A stretch of 64,000 nt of DNA from positions 124,001-188,000 of the forward strand of contig NZ_BCVH01000003.1 of the NCBI RefSeq assembly GCF_001591645.1. The letters are read 5' to 3'. The notes below the pieces were generated by a model. That model saw nothing but the letters and a program-made list of their open reading frames with translations, did not search any database and was not told the origin of the DNA. The position numbers were made by a program, and so were the translations under genes. Positions 45,548 to 54,274 of this stretch are shown here, piece by piece; the stretch's first letter is position 1, and every line of letters starts with the position of its first letter. This DNA is from Robertmurraya korlensis NBRC 107688. GTDB taxonomy: Bacteria; Bacillota; Bacilli; Bacillales; Cytobacillaceae.

Positions 45548-45713
45548 ATGAAAATTACGACCATGTAGATCTTGTTCAATTATTAAATGCCCACCCTGCA
45601 CAGCATGAAAGCTTGCAGGGTGCAAAGTGACTGCCATCACATTGCATTGGGCGGAAACTAACAAACTACTCCACGATTGAACGGGAGCTAACTCTATTAT
45701 ATAGTTGCTCCCG
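45548..45713 (+). other. leader-like region: 6-residue mini-ORF and two hairpins before the ABC operon
   Basis: AAGGAGGTGG is followed by ATG AAA ATT ACG ACC ATG TAG (45548-45568). Then come a hairpin CACCCTGCA-C-AGC ... GCT-TGCAGGGTG (45592-45622) and a second one CGGGAGC-T-AACT ... AGTTGCTCCCG (45682-45713). Neither has a U-run. It may be a leader controlling the importer or the relic of a lost gene. Confidence 0.4.
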
Positions 45714-45793
45714 AACGTCAGCAAGAAAACGAACTCGTTTAATAGGTAATTTCACTTATTGTTATTTCAAAAATGACTGAGGGGGCGTTTATT

Positions 45794-47059
45794 TTGAAAA
45801 AGCTTTTAAAAACGGTGGTGTTTGCAGCCGCGTTGACAACAATTGTGACTGGATGCAATAAAGCTTCCGGTGGGAATGAAGCAAACAGTGATCAGACGGT
45901 TGTAAACTTGTATTCGACTGTAACGAATGAAGCAGATAAAATCACTCTGCAAAATGTGGTGAAAAAGTTTGAAAAGGAACATCCTGATATCGATATTAAA
46001 GAAAATTATCCTGCTGACGGGTATGAAGGAATGCTGCGAGTCAAAATGGCGGCAAATGATATGCCTGACTTATTTGATACCCACGGCTGGGCGATTCACC
46101 GTTACGGGGAATATGTAGAAGATTTAAATGATATGGACTGGGTGAAGGATCTTGATCCGGCACTGGAGCAGATTTTAAAAGATGAATCTGGAAAAGTCTA
46201 TGCGTACCCTCTAAACCAGGCAAAAGACGGACTTACATATAACGCAACATTGCTAGAGGAATATGGAATTGAGCCGCCAACCACCTTTGATGAGTTCGTG
46301 ACAGCACTTGAAACAATCAAGAAACAAGGAAAGGGCGAAGTAACTCCACTTTGGTTTGCTGGTTCTGATAAATCCGCATTCGGACAGTATTTTGATCAGT
46401 TTTCCACACCACTATTAATTACTGGAGAACAAAATTTCCAAAAAGAATTACTAGATGGGACGTTTGATTGGTCAAATTACACGTTTTTAGCAGAAAAACT
46501 AAAGGAAATGCACGATAAGAAGCTCCTTAATGAAGATATATTGACGGCCCAGAATCATCAGATGGTCGACTTAATGGCGCAGAACAAAATTGGATTTATC
46601 GTTGGCGGCGGGATGCTTGGTCCTTCTGTGGAAGAGTTAAACCCAGAGGTCAAGCTTGGGGTCATTCCCATGCCTGTGATCGAGGAAGGCGACGAGCCAA
46701 GTTGGATTGGTGGGGAGCGTCATACCTTAGCCGTTTGGAAAGATTCTAAAGTCAAAGACGAAGCGAAAAAGTTCCTGGAATTCATTTCACAACCGGAGAT
46801 GGTGAAAGAGATTGCGGAGGGGACGTCTCTTCCAAGTGGTCTGACCAATGCGGAGTCGAAAAACTATTACTCTGAATACTACGAAAAGTACAAGGATGTG
46901 AAAGTTGAACCTTACTTCGACAGGGTTTACCTTCCAAGCGGCATGTGGGATCCAATGGGTGCAACTGGTCAAGAGTTATTATCTGGAACAATGACACCGG
47001 ACGAGGTTTCAAAAAAGATGGAAGAGGAATATAAGAGATTGCTAGCGCAGAAGAAATAG
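45794..47059 (+). CDS. carbohydrate ABC transporter substrate-binding lipoprotein
   Basis: 421 residues. TTG 45794 follows GAGGGGG and gives a lipoprotein signal MKKLLKTVVFAAALTTIVTGC with Cys21. The rest is an extracellular sugar-binding protein of the CUT1/family 1 type (TLQNVVKKFEKEHPDIDIKENYPADGYEGMLRVKMAANDMPDLFD). The alpha-galactosidase downstream suggests melibiose/raffinose as ligand. Confidence 0.88.
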   Translation: MKKLLKTVVFAAALTTIVTGCNKASGGNEANSDQTVVNLYSTVTNEADKITLQNVVKKFEKEHPDIDIKENYPADGYEGMLRVKMAANDMPDLFDTHGWAIHRYGEYVEDLNDMDWVKDLDPALEQILKDESGKVYAYPLNQAKDGLTYNATLLEEYGIEPPTTFDEFVTALETIKKQGKGEVTPLWFAGSDKSAFGQYFDQFSTPLLITGEQNFQKELLDGTFDWSNYTFLAEKLKEMHDKKLLNEDILTAQNHQMVDLMAQNKIGFIVGGGMLGPSVEELNPEVKLGVIPMPVIEEGDEPSWIGGERHTLAVWKDSKVKDEAKKFLEFISQPEMVKEIAEGTSLPSGLTNAESKNYYSEYYEKYKDVKVEPYFDRVYLPSGMWDPMGATGQELLSGTMTPDEVSKKMEEEYKRLLAQKK

Positions 47060-47121
47060 TTTTGTGATGGAGGAAGGGTAGCGCCTCTCCTCCTAATCTA
47101 ACATTCTAGGAGTTGGTGACG

Positions 47122-48057
47122 TTGATAGGAGTGGAGACAAGAAGCAAGTCGATGGCCGGCTCTTCTGTAGAAGTGAAAAGGAACCGTAAAAGTCGGAAGG
47201 AATCTTCGCTGTGGTGGATGTATCTTCCAGCTCTAGCTGCTGTCTGCTTTTTCATCCTTTATCCTTTTTTAAACGGAATTAAAATTTCTTTTACAAACTG
47301 GAACGGGTTTTCACAAACGTACGACTACGTTGGATTCAGTCAATATACAAGGATGCTGAAGGACCCGGATACGTGGCTGGTAGTAAAAAATACCCTGTTA
47401 TATGGTGTCGGCAGTACCATTTTGCAAAATGTGATTGGTCTTGGGTACGCACTTTTATTAAATCAAAGCATTCATATGAGGAATTTTACCAGGACGGTTG
47501 TGTACCTTCCGGTTATTATCAGCCCGCTAATTATGGGATACATCTTCTATTTTTTCTTTGCCTTCCAAGGCGGGGCACTGAATGATCTGCTTGTATTTAT
47601 CGGATTGGATAAAATTAATGCATTAGGCAATCCAAAAATTAATATTTGGTTGATCGTGTTCGTTAATACCTTCCAGTTTGTCGGGATTGCGATGATTATT
47701 TACCTCGCTGGGTTACAAAGTATTTCAAAGGATTATTACGAAGCGGCACAAATTGACGGAGCGTCTGGTTTTCAGCAATTTAAAAATATTACCTTGCCGA
47801 TGTTAATGCCTTCCATCACCATCAACATGGTTATTAACATTATTGGGGGATTAAAATTGTTCGATGTGATCATCTCGCTAACAGGGGGCGGACCGGGCTA
47901 TGCTTCGCAATCCATGTCCACGTTTATGTATGATTTATATTTTAATAGACAGGATGCGGGATATGCAGCGACGCAAGGTGTATTTATGGCCATCATCATT
48001 TTGATTCTTAGTCTGGCAGCGCTTGTGTACTTCAAACGAAAGGAGATTGAGGCGTAA
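47122..48057 (+). CDS. carbohydrate ABC transporter permease (MsmF/MalF type)
   Basis: About 311 residues, six hydrophobic helices, with the permease EAA motif near residue 215 ([23 protein letters not shown]). The start is uncertain: TTG 47122 is about ten bases after TAGGAG, with TTG 47113, GTG 47116 and ATG 47152 also in frame. First transmembrane partner of the sugar importer. Confidence 0.87.
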   Translation: MIGVETRSKSMAGSSVEVKRNRKSRKESSLWWMYLPALAAVCFFILYPFLNGIKISFTNWNGFSQTYDYVGFSQYTRMLKDPDTWLVVKNTLLYGVGSTILQNVIGLGYALLLNQSIHMRNFTRTVVYLPVIISPLIMGYIFYFFFAFQGGALNDLLVFIGLDKINALGNPKINIWLIVFVNTFQFVGIAMIIYLAGLQSISKDYYEAAQIDGASGFQQFKNITLPMLMPSITINMVINIIGGLKLFDVIISLTGGGPGYASQSMSTFMYDLYFNRQDAGYAATQGVFMAIIILILSLAALVYFKRKEIEA

Positions 48058-48887
48058 TGGACTATATGGGTAAAAAGAAAAAGTGGTTACTCTCAGGAGT
48101 CGCTCTTTTGATCTCAGCCTTTCACCTAATCCCTTTTTATATTTTGATTACGACATCGTTAAAGGAAAGGGGAGATTTTAGCTCGAAATGGGTGTTCCCC
48201 AAGGTGCTGGCGTTTGAGAACTTTGCGGAGGCGTGGGAAACGGCGAGTCTTGGCAATGCGCTATCGAATACCTCGATTATTACCTTTGTAAGTGCTTTAT
48301 TATTGATTGTTTTTGGCTCGATGGCCGCCTATCCCTTGGCCAGAAGGCAGACGAAGCTAAATAAGTTTGTTTTCATGATATTTATTGCGGTGATGGTGAT
48401 ACCACCTTTAACTGCTTTAGTTCCATTATATAAGCTTGTAGTCGACATCGGAATGATGAACACTCTCGAAATTGCCATCTTGAATAACGTGGCGTCATTC
48501 CTTCCATTAACCATTTTCTTGTATTCAGGATTTATTCGCTCGACAATCCCAAAGGAATTGGAAGAAGCCGCAAAAATGGATGGTGCCAGTACACTCGGGA
48601 TCTTTTTCCGGATTGTATTCCCTCTGTTAAAGCCGGTTACGGCATCTATTTTAATCATTTCATGCGTATTCATCTGGAACGATTACCAATTTGCCATCTT
48701 CTTCCTTCAAGCAGAGGAAGTGAAGACCAGTACCGTTGCACTGGCAGGATTCTTTGGGGAAAATGCCAACCGAATGAATCTTGTTGCTGCCGCAGCCATC
48801 ATGGCTGTCCTTCCAATGGTCGTTTTGTTCCTGCTATTGCAGAAGCACTTTGTTAAAGGGTTGGCATCTGGATCGGTTAAAGGATAA
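48057..48887 (+). CDS. carbohydrate ABC transporter permease (MsmG/MalG type)
   Basis: 276 residues with six helices and the EAA motif EEAAKMDGASTLGIFFRIVFPLLKP. ATG 48057 overlaps the previous stop (TAATG), and AAAGGAG is ten bases upstream. No ATPase gene is present, as is usual for Bacillus CUT1 systems that share an MsmX-like ATPase encoded elsewhere. Confidence 0.9.
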   Translation: MDYMGKKKKWLLSGVALLISAFHLIPFYILITTSLKERGDFSSKWVFPKVLAFENFAEAWETASLGNALSNTSIITFVSALLLIVFGSMAAYPLARRQTKLNKFVFMIFIAVMVIPPLTALVPLYKLVVDIGMMNTLEIAILNNVASFLPLTIFLYSGFIRSTIPKELEEAAKMDGASTLGIFFRIVFPLLKPVTASILIISCVFIWNDYQFAIFFLQAEEVKTSTVALAGFFGENANRMNLVAAAAIMAVLPMVVLFLLLQKHFVKGLASGSVKG

Positions 48888-49009
48888 TCTACGAGAAAAA
48901 GCTTCATATCTATCGAAGTCATCAATTGGAAGTCTGGTTTATAAAATCAAAGTGTAATAACTTACTAAACAGCTATTAAAACTCACTTAAAAAAATTGGA
49001 GGTTCCCTT

Positions 49010-50338
49010 ATGTCTAAAATTACTTTTCTTGGCGCAGGTAGTACCGTATTTGCAAAAAATGTATTAGGAGATTGCATGTTTGTTGACGCGTTGGACGGCT
49101 TTGAATTTGCCTTATTTGATATTGATGAACAGCGTTTGCGAGATTCCGAACAAATGCTGAACAATTTAAAGGAAATTCTCGGGAAAAACCTTACGATTAA
49201 AGCGTATACGAATCGGAAGGAGTCTTTAAGAGGAGCGAAATATGTAATCAATGCAATCCAGGTAGGCGGCTATAAGCCGAGTACCGTGATTGATTTTGAA
49301 ATTCCGAAAAAGTACGGTTTACGGCAGACCATTGCTGATACAGTCGGAATCGGTGGGATATTCCGTAACCTACGAACGATTCCGGTAATGCTTGATTTTG
49401 CAAAGGATATGGAAGAAGTTTGTCCGGATGCCTTATTTATGAATTATACCAACCCGATGGCTGTCTTGACTGGGGTCATGAACCGTTATACAAATATTAA
49501 AACAGTCGGCCTATGTCACAGTGTGCAGGTTTGTACAAAAGAATTATTTGAGGCATTGGGGATGGACCGGACAGGTGTGAAGGAGAAAATTGCCGGGATC
49601 AATCACATGGCTTGGCTGCTTGAGGTTAGCAAGGATGGTGTTGACCTGTATCCTGAAATTAAGAGAAGAGCCCGTGAATTGCAAAAAACAAAGCATGGCG
49701 ATATGGTTCGATTTGAATTAATGGATAAATTCGGGTTTTATGTGACTGAGTCATCTGAACACAACGCGGAATATCACCCGTACTTTATCAAATCTCGTTA
49801 CCCTGAGTTAATTGCGCGTTTCAATATTCCGCTTGATGAATATCCACGTCGCTGTGAAAGGCAAATTAATGATTGGGTAGCCATGAGAGAGGATCTGGTG
49901 AACAATCATTCCTTAAATCATATTCGTTCTCGTGAATATGGATCGCGCATTATTGAAGCAATTGAGACGGATGTTCCGTTTAAATTTGGCGGAAATGTCT
50001 TAAATACCGGAAGACTAATTAGCAATCTTCCAGAGAAAGCTTGTGTCGAGGTTCCTTGTATCGCGGACCGCAGCGGAATCACCCCAACCTATGTGGGAGA
50101 CCTTCCAGAGCAGCTCGCAGCCTTAAACCGTACGAATATCAACACGCAACTTCTGACCATCGAAGCAGCCATCACGTTGAAAAAGGAATATATTTATCAG
50201 GCTGCTATGCTTGATCCACATACCGCGGCTGAGTTATCCATGGACGACATTATCTCTCTATGTGATGACTTAATTGAAGCACATGGTGAATGGTTGCCTA
50301 AATTTACAAGTGAAACGGGGATAGCCTTTACCTTATAG
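49010..50338 (+). CDS. melA: GH4 alpha-galactosidase (MelA-type, NAD+/Mn2+-dependent)
   Basis: 442 residues. The NAD-binding GAGSTVFAKNVLGD is at the N-terminus, followed by NYTNPMAVLTG and the metal-site LCHSVQ, where CHS is the variant seen in alpha-galactosidases. GINHMAWLLEV is another GH4 motif. GH4 enzymes cleave glycosides by a redox elimination mechanism in the cytoplasm. GGAGG precedes the ATG. Last gene of the importer operon; it would hydrolyse imported melibiose-type sugars. Confidence 0.9.
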   Translation: MSKITFLGAGSTVFAKNVLGDCMFVDALDGFEFALFDIDEQRLRDSEQMLNNLKEILGKNLTIKAYTNRKESLRGAKYVINAIQVGGYKPSTVIDFEIPKKYGLRQTIADTVGIGGIFRNLRTIPVMLDFAKDMEEVCPDALFMNYTNPMAVLTGVMNRYTNIKTVGLCHSVQVCTKELFEALGMDRTGVKEKIAGINHMAWLLEVSKDGVDLYPEIKRRARELQKTKHGDMVRFELMDKFGFYVTESSEHNAEYHPYFIKSRYPELIARFNIPLDEYPRRCERQINDWVAMREDLVNNHSLNHIRSREYGSRIIEAIETDVPFKFGGNVLNTGRLISNLPEKACVEVPCIADRSGITPTYVGDLPEQLAALNRTNINTQLLTIEAAITLKKEYIYQAAMLDPHTAAELSMDDIISLCDDLIEAHGEWLPKFTSETGIAFTL

Positions 50339-50366
50339 GTCCTAGACAAAGTCTGTCCAGCATATA

Positions 50367-50403
50367 GGAGACCGGATTCTGAATGAATCCGGTCTCTGTT
50401 TTT
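50367..50403 (+). terminator. terminator after melA
   Basis: GGAGACCGGATTC (50367-50379) pairs with GAATCCGGTCTCT (50385-50397), then GTTTTTATT. Confidence 0.9.
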
Positions 50404-50593
50404 ATTACCTTTATGAATCACCCGTAAATGACTTTTAAGTCTCTTCACACTTGGGTTTTTTGTGAAAAAGCAGGGACTTGAGACATCCATATATTTTGGG
50501 TGAGAGTCAATGGGACTCCTCTAATATAAGATCAAATACCTTTACGAAATGGAGTTATTGGATTATTATAATGCTTAATTAAATAACTAACTT

Positions 50594-50687
50594 CTACTAG
50601 GGGTGCCCTTTCTTCAGGCTGAGAGAAAAACGTAAAGTTTTTTAACCCTTTGGACCTGATCTGGATTATACCAGCGTAGGAAAGTAG
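50594..50687 (+). ncRNA. TPP riboswitch (thi box)
   Basis: The conserved elements appear in order: CTACTAGGGGTGCCC, GGCTGAGAG, AACCCTTTGGACCTGATCTGG and TATACCAGCGTAGGAAAGTAG; outer stem CTACT (50594-50598) with AGTAG (50683-50687). It senses thiamine pyrophosphate and controls thiW. Confidence 0.93.
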
Positions 50688-50726
50688 CCAACCAGTATAT
50701 GAATGTAACCATTCTAAAACTAATAA

Positions 50727-50758
50727 GGCCGGGTCCAATGAATTGGAGCTGGTTTTTT
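50727..50758 (+). terminator. riboswitch-linked terminator
   Basis: GGCCGGGTCCAAT-GA-ATTGGAGCTGG followed by TTTTTT, 40 bases after the riboswitch aptamer. This is the expected expression platform for transcriptional attenuation of thiW when TPP is bound. Confidence 0.8.
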
Positions 50759-50916
50759 GTTATATAAAGAAACTGTTCCAGAGTATTCCCTTGTACAGTT
50801 CATCACGATTTCGTACGGATTTATCATCTGGTTGTTCAGGTGCTACATGGTTTAAGACTGTTCTTGCCCTAAAAGAACCATTAAGTACTTTATTAATAAA
50901 TAGGAGGATTTTGTAA

Positions 50917-51432
50917 ATGAGAAAAACAAACAAACTTACATTAACAGCCATGATGATTGCCATTGGGACACTTTCGAGTAATATCTTTTATATTCCAATT
51001 GGATTTACAAAGGTATTTCCCATTCAGCATTTTATCAATGTGTTGTCCGCGGTCCTATTAGGTCCATATTATGCAGTTGCTCAAGCACTAAGTGTTTCTA
51101 TATTGAGAAACATCATGGGAACCGGCTCAGTTTTTGCTTTTCCAGGAAGTATGGTTGGAGCATTTTTGGCTTCTCTTTTCTTTTTAAAAACAAGTAAGAT
51201 TTATATGGCCTTTTTAGGTGAGGTAATAGGTACGGGAATCATTGGGGCCATTCTTGCGTACCCGATGGCCATATTACTGCTGGGGCAAAAAGCGACTCTG
51301 TTTGGATTTATCCCTTTATTTATTTTTAGTTCTCTTGTGGGCGCATTTTTTGCTGCTATCATTCTATCAATCTTTTTAAAGAAAAAAACAGCTGTTTTTA
51401 TTGACAAAGTGAATCAGAAAAAGAATTTATGA
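50917..51432 (+). CDS. thiW: ECF transporter S component ThiW (thiamine precursor uptake)
   Basis: 171 residues, five to six hydrophobic helices. YIPIGFTKVFPIQHFINVLSAVLLGPYYAV and RNIMGTGSVFAFPGSMVGAF are ThiW-family features. It binds a thiazole/thiamine precursor and docks on a shared ECF energising module encoded elsewhere. Controlled by the TPP riboswitch and terminator just upstream; AGGAGG precedes the ATG. Confidence 0.9.
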   Translation: MRKTNKLTLTAMMIAIGTLSSNIFYIPIGFTKVFPIQHFINVLSAVLLGPYYAVAQALSVSILRNIMGTGSVFAFPGSMVGAFLASLFFLKTSKIYMAFLGEVIGTGIIGAILAYPMAILLLGQKATLFGFIPLFIFSSLVGAFFAAIILSIFLKKKTAVFIDKVNQKKNL

Positions 51433-51579
51433 GATACAGCAACAGTGAAATCCTTCCTGCTTTGCAAGTAGGGATTCTGATTGAAACTTCGGTTTTGAAA
51501 AATGGCAAAAATTCAGCAACTCGACATTTTTCATTTAATAAATTTATGAATTAGTTTGGAAACAATAATAGGTTTTTTA

Positions 51580-51610
51580 AGGGGACCTCTATAGAGGATC
51601 CCTTTTTTTA
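51580..51610 (+). terminator. terminator after thiW
   Basis: AAGGGGACCTC-TATA-GAGGATCCCTT followed by TTTTT. It closes the thiW transcript before the pdxS control region. Confidence 0.8.
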
Positions 51611-51797
51611 TGTGTAGAATTTAAACGCTTTAAATAGAAGGTTGTCGATGTATTACTTATAAAAAAGGGTATCCGTTTTACAAATAAGAGCATTATCTCT
51701 CAATTTTTAATAGTAAAAAGTCAAGTGAAAACATGAACTGTATCCAGCGGATTGGAAAGATTTTTTGCAGGTAAAGTGCAGAAAAATAGCAGGTTAG

Positions 51798-51814
51798 TGC
51801 CAAGAAATTTGGCA
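51798..51814 (+). promoter_or_regulatory. candidate sigma-54 activator site (17-base dyad)
   Basis: TGCCAA-GAAAT-TTGGCA, a perfect 6-base inverted repeat with 5-base spacer, centred about 52 bases upstream of the -24 element. A second imperfect TTGT...ACAA dyad lies at about 51818-51838. Confidence 0.6.
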
Positions 51815-51855
51815 TAATTTGTTCGCAAAAAGTTCACAAATAAGGGTTTTTAATA

Positions 51856-51872
51856 TTGGCACAGAAATTGCA
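51856..51872 (+). promoter_or_regulatory. sigma-54 (SigL) -24/-12 promoter upstream of pdxS
   Basis: TTGGCACAGAAATTGCA, with GG at 51858-51859 and GC at 51870-51871 (12-base spacing), a consensus match. About 160 bases before the pdxS start. The cognate activator is not encoded nearby. Confidence 0.82.
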
Positions 51873-52032
51873 TGTTTATTTGTTAAAATAGTAAAAACTT
51901 CAAAATATTTGCAAAGTTACCTTTAACGGGTATCTTCCAAATGTGAAGGCTCACGTTTTGTAAATCTGATTACTATTTTTGAAGCGAAGTAAAAGCGTAT
52001 ACTTATTAGGTGGATGAAAGGAGAAATTCACA

Positions 52033-52914
52033 ATGAAAACAGGTACGGATCGTGTAAAAAGAGGCATGGCTGAAATGCAAAAGGGCGGCGTCATTATGGA
52101 TGTTGTGAATGCTGAGCAAGCAAGAATAGCAGAGGAAGCAGGGGCCGTAGCCGTAATGGCATTAGAGCGAGTTCCTTCTGATATCCGCGCAGCTGGTGGA
52201 GTAGCAAGAATGGCAGATCCGCGTATTACTGAAGAAGTTATGAATGCGGTTTCCATTCCAGTTATGGCAAAAGCACGTATCGGACACATCGTAGAAGCCC
52301 GAGTTCTTGAAGCAATGGGCGTTGATTATATTGATGAGAGTGAAGTATTAACACCAGCAGATGAAGAATATCATTTAAATAAAAATGCTTACACGGTACC
52401 TTTTGTTTGTGGTTGTCGTGATCTTGGCGAGGCAGCACGCCGTATAGGTGAAGGGGCATCCATGCTTCGTACTAAAGGAGAGCCGGGAACTGGTAATATT
52501 GTAGAAGCTGTTCGTCATATCCGTAAGGTAAATGCACAAGTACGTAAAGTTGCTACGATGAATGAAGATGAATTGATGACAGAGGCTAAGCTACTTGGGG
52601 CTCCCTATGAACTTCTTCTAGAGATTAAGCGTCTTGGTCGACTACCCGTTGTGAATTTTGCAGCTGGTGGAGTAGCAACGCCTGCTGATGCTGCACTTAT
52701 GATGCAATTAGGTGCCGATGGAGTATTTGTTGGGTCAGGAATCTTCAAATCTGATAACCCAGCAAAATTCGCTAGAGCAATCGTTGAAGCCACTACCCAT
52801 TACCAGGATTACAAACTAATAGCGGAGATTTCAAAAGATCTTGGAGTTGCAATGAAGGGAATTGAAATTTCAACACTGTCTCCTGAAGCACGTATGCAGG
52901 ATCGTGGATGGTAA
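52033..52914 (+). CDS. pdxS: pyridoxal 5'-phosphate synthase lyase subunit PdxS (orphan, no pdxT)
   Basis: 293 residues, nearly textbook Pdx[44 protein letters not shown] with a catalytic lysine, [13 protein letters not shown] and [18 protein letters not shown]. It makes PLP from ribose 5-phosphate, glyceraldehyde 3-phosphate and ammonia. The glutaminase partner pdxT, normally the next gene, is missing, so it must use free ammonia or a PdxT from elsewhere. AAAGGAG precedes the ATG. It stands at the head of a lysine-degradation cluster rich in PLP enzymes and behind a sigma-54 promoter. Confidence 0.95.
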   Translation: MKTGTDRVKRGMAEMQKGGVIMDVVNAEQARIAEEAGAVAVMALERVPSDIRAAGGVARMADPRITEEVMNAVSIPVMAKARIGHIVEARVLEAMGVDYIDESEVLTPADEEYHLNKNAYTVPFVCGCRDLGEAARRIGEGASMLRTKGEPGTGNIVEAVRHIRKVNAQVRKVATMNEDELMTEAKLLGAPYELLLEIKRLGRLPVVNFAAGGVATPADAALMMQLGADGVFVGSGIFKSDNPAKFARAIVEATTHYQDYKLIAEISKDLGVAMKGIEISTLSPEARMQDRGW

Positions 52915-52975
52915 GCGGGTTTTTATGCTTTAGGTTGGTATACTCACTTTACAAATCATGGCTGTTTATTTGTTA

Positions 52976-52990
52976 ATGAAAACGTTTTTA
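52976..52990. promoter_or_regulatory. cre-like site
   Basis: ATGAAAACGTTTTTA differs from the CcpA consensus at one position (T for the conserved C near the end). It lies 28 bases before the sigma-A promoter of the DUF3870 gene. Confidence 0.45.
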
Positions 52991-53017
52991 TAGTTTTGAA
53001 AATTTAGTATATTTTTA

Positions 53018-53046
53018 TTGACATTCATTTTTCTGACTTATATACT
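53018..53046 (+). promoter_or_regulatory. consensus sigma-A promoter of the DUF3870 gene
   Basis: TTGACA (53018-53023), 17-base spacer, TATACT (53041-53046). Offers a second entry point for transcription into the lysine cluster. Confidence 0.78.
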
Positions 53047-53097
53047 CGTGTTAGAAAAAGAAAATGATCCGTTGGTTTTTGAAAGGTGGTCTAGCGC

Positions 53098-53427
53098 ATG
53101 CAAACACTGGAAACAGTGATTGTTACAGGATATGCAAAAGCTCCACAGGGAACTTCCATGTATGAAATGTATAAGCATGCAGGAATTGTACTAGAAGTCG
53201 ACCTGAATGATCATAAAATTGTCGGAGCTGAATTCACATTCGTAACGGAACTAACGAAAAATTATTTTCAAAAACTTCTGTTAGGCTACTGTCTTCTAGA
53301 CGGTGTTGAGCAGCTGATTAAACGAATTCAAAGCTTTTACTTTGCTCCATCCCAGCAAGCGATCATTGTAGCTCTACAAGCTGCAGTTCAACGTTACTGG
53401 GATAACGTGAAGCAAATGAATATATAA
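53098..53427 (+). CDS. DUF3870 domain-containing protein
   Basis: 109 residues. Opens with TVIVTGYAKAPQGTSMYEMYKHAGIVLEVDLNDHKIVGAEFTFVT and resembles the DUF3870 family. Small, soluble, one Cys (GYCLLDG). The GTGG-rich stretch AAAGGTGG precedes the ATG. Function unknown. DUF3870 genes sit in amino-acid or CoA-dependent catabolic operons, and here it comes just before the CoA-transferase pair, so a sensor, regulator or chaperone for that pathway is plausible. Confidence 0.75.
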   Translation: MQTLETVIVTGYAKAPQGTSMYEMYKHAGIVLEVDLNDHKIVGAEFTFVTELTKNYFQKLLLGYCLLDGVEQLIKRIQSFYFAPSQQAIIVALQAAVQRYWDNVKQMNI

Positions 53428-53445
53428 CGTTTGGTTATAATAAAG

Positions 53446-53563
53446 TGGGAAGATAACCTCTTCCCATGGTCTTATTAAAACCGAGTTAGACATGAACTCT
53501 TTGTAAGGAATGTTCGTTTGTAACGACATTCTTATAGAGGATTTATGTTTGGCTCGGTTTTTT
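53446..53563 (+). terminator. tandem RNA hairpins, candidate terminator/attenuator before the CoA-transferase
   Basis: First hairpin TGGGAAGA-TAACC-TCTTCCCA (53446-53466). Second, larger element 53479-53563: outer stem AACCGAG / CTCGGTT enclosing an inner hairpin built on GGAATGT / ACATTCT (53497-53539), ending in a run of six Ts. A TATAAT (53436-53441) lies just upstream. The arrangement looks like either a terminator after the DUF3870 gene or a regulated leader of the CoA-transferase operon. Confidence 0.6.
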
Positions 53564-53616
53564 ATATTTCCCAAATGTTACATCCACAAAAATCTAAGAG
53601 AGGGAAGGGGAAAAAG

Positions 53617-54273
53617 ATGAGCAAGCTGATTACATGCGAAGAAGCTGTAAAAAAGGTTACAAGCGGCTCACGAATTATGGTAGGTGGATTTGGACTTGTA
53701 GGAAGTCCGCTTAGTTTAATAGCTGCTTTGGCTCAGTCGGAAGTGAAAGACTTAGAGATTATTAGTAATAACCTTGGTGAACCAGGTAGAGGTCTTGGCG
53801 TGTTAGTTCGGCAAAAACAAGTGAAAAAAGCGATAGGTTCTTATTTTACTAGCAATCCGGAGGTGGTTAAAGCCTTTCAGGATAAGGAATTGGAAGTGGA
53901 GCTTCTCCCTCAAGGAACGATGTCTGAGGCGATTCGAGCGGGTGGTGCGGGACTAGGAGGATTTTATACACCGGTCAGCGTAGGAACAAAAATGGCTGAA
54001 AACAAAGAAGAGCGTACACTGAACGGTAAAAAATATGTGTTCCAAGAACCACTTAAAGCTAATTTTGCTCTCATTAAAGCGAAAAAAGCGGATCGCTTAG
54101 GAAATCTCATATACAACCAATCGGCAAGAAACTTCAATCCGATGATGGCAACAGCTGCCGATGTGGTCATTGCAGAGGTGGATGAGATGGTGGAGGTAGG
54201 CGAAATTTCTTCTGAAGAAATTGTAACCCCTCATTTATATGTTGACTTTATCGTTGTGAAGGGCGGGAACTAG
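53617..54273 (+). CDS. yodS: 3-oxoacid CoA-transferase subunit A (YodS-like)
   Basis: 218 residues. MVGGFGLVGSPLSLIAAL is the subunit A glycine-rich motif, followed by NNLGEPGRGLGVLV and QGTMSEAIRAGGAGLGGFYTP. ATG 53617 is supported by GAGGGAAGGGG; the longer in-frame reading upstream overlaps an RNA hairpin and is rejected. With subunit B it transfers CoA to a 3-keto acid. In Bacillus subtilis the yodR/yodS pair sits in the kamA operon, as here. Confidence 0.9.
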   Translation: MSKLITCEEAVKKVTSGSRIMVGGFGLVGSPLSLIAALAQSEVKDLEIISNNLGEPGRGLGVLVRQKQVKKAIGSYFTSNPEVVKAFQDKELEVELLPQGTMSEAIRAGGAGLGGFYTPVSVGTKMAENKEERTLNGKKYVFQEPLKANFALIKAKKADRLGNLIYNQSARNFNPMMATAADVVIAEVDEMVEVGEISSEEIVTPHLYVDFIVVKGGN

Positions 54274-54274
54274 C

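Noticed and set aside
53545-53616. Upstream extension of CoA-transferase subunit A
   Set aside because: The extra 24 residues overlap the T-rich end of an RNA hairpin and have no ribosome site; the ATG at 53617 is well supported.
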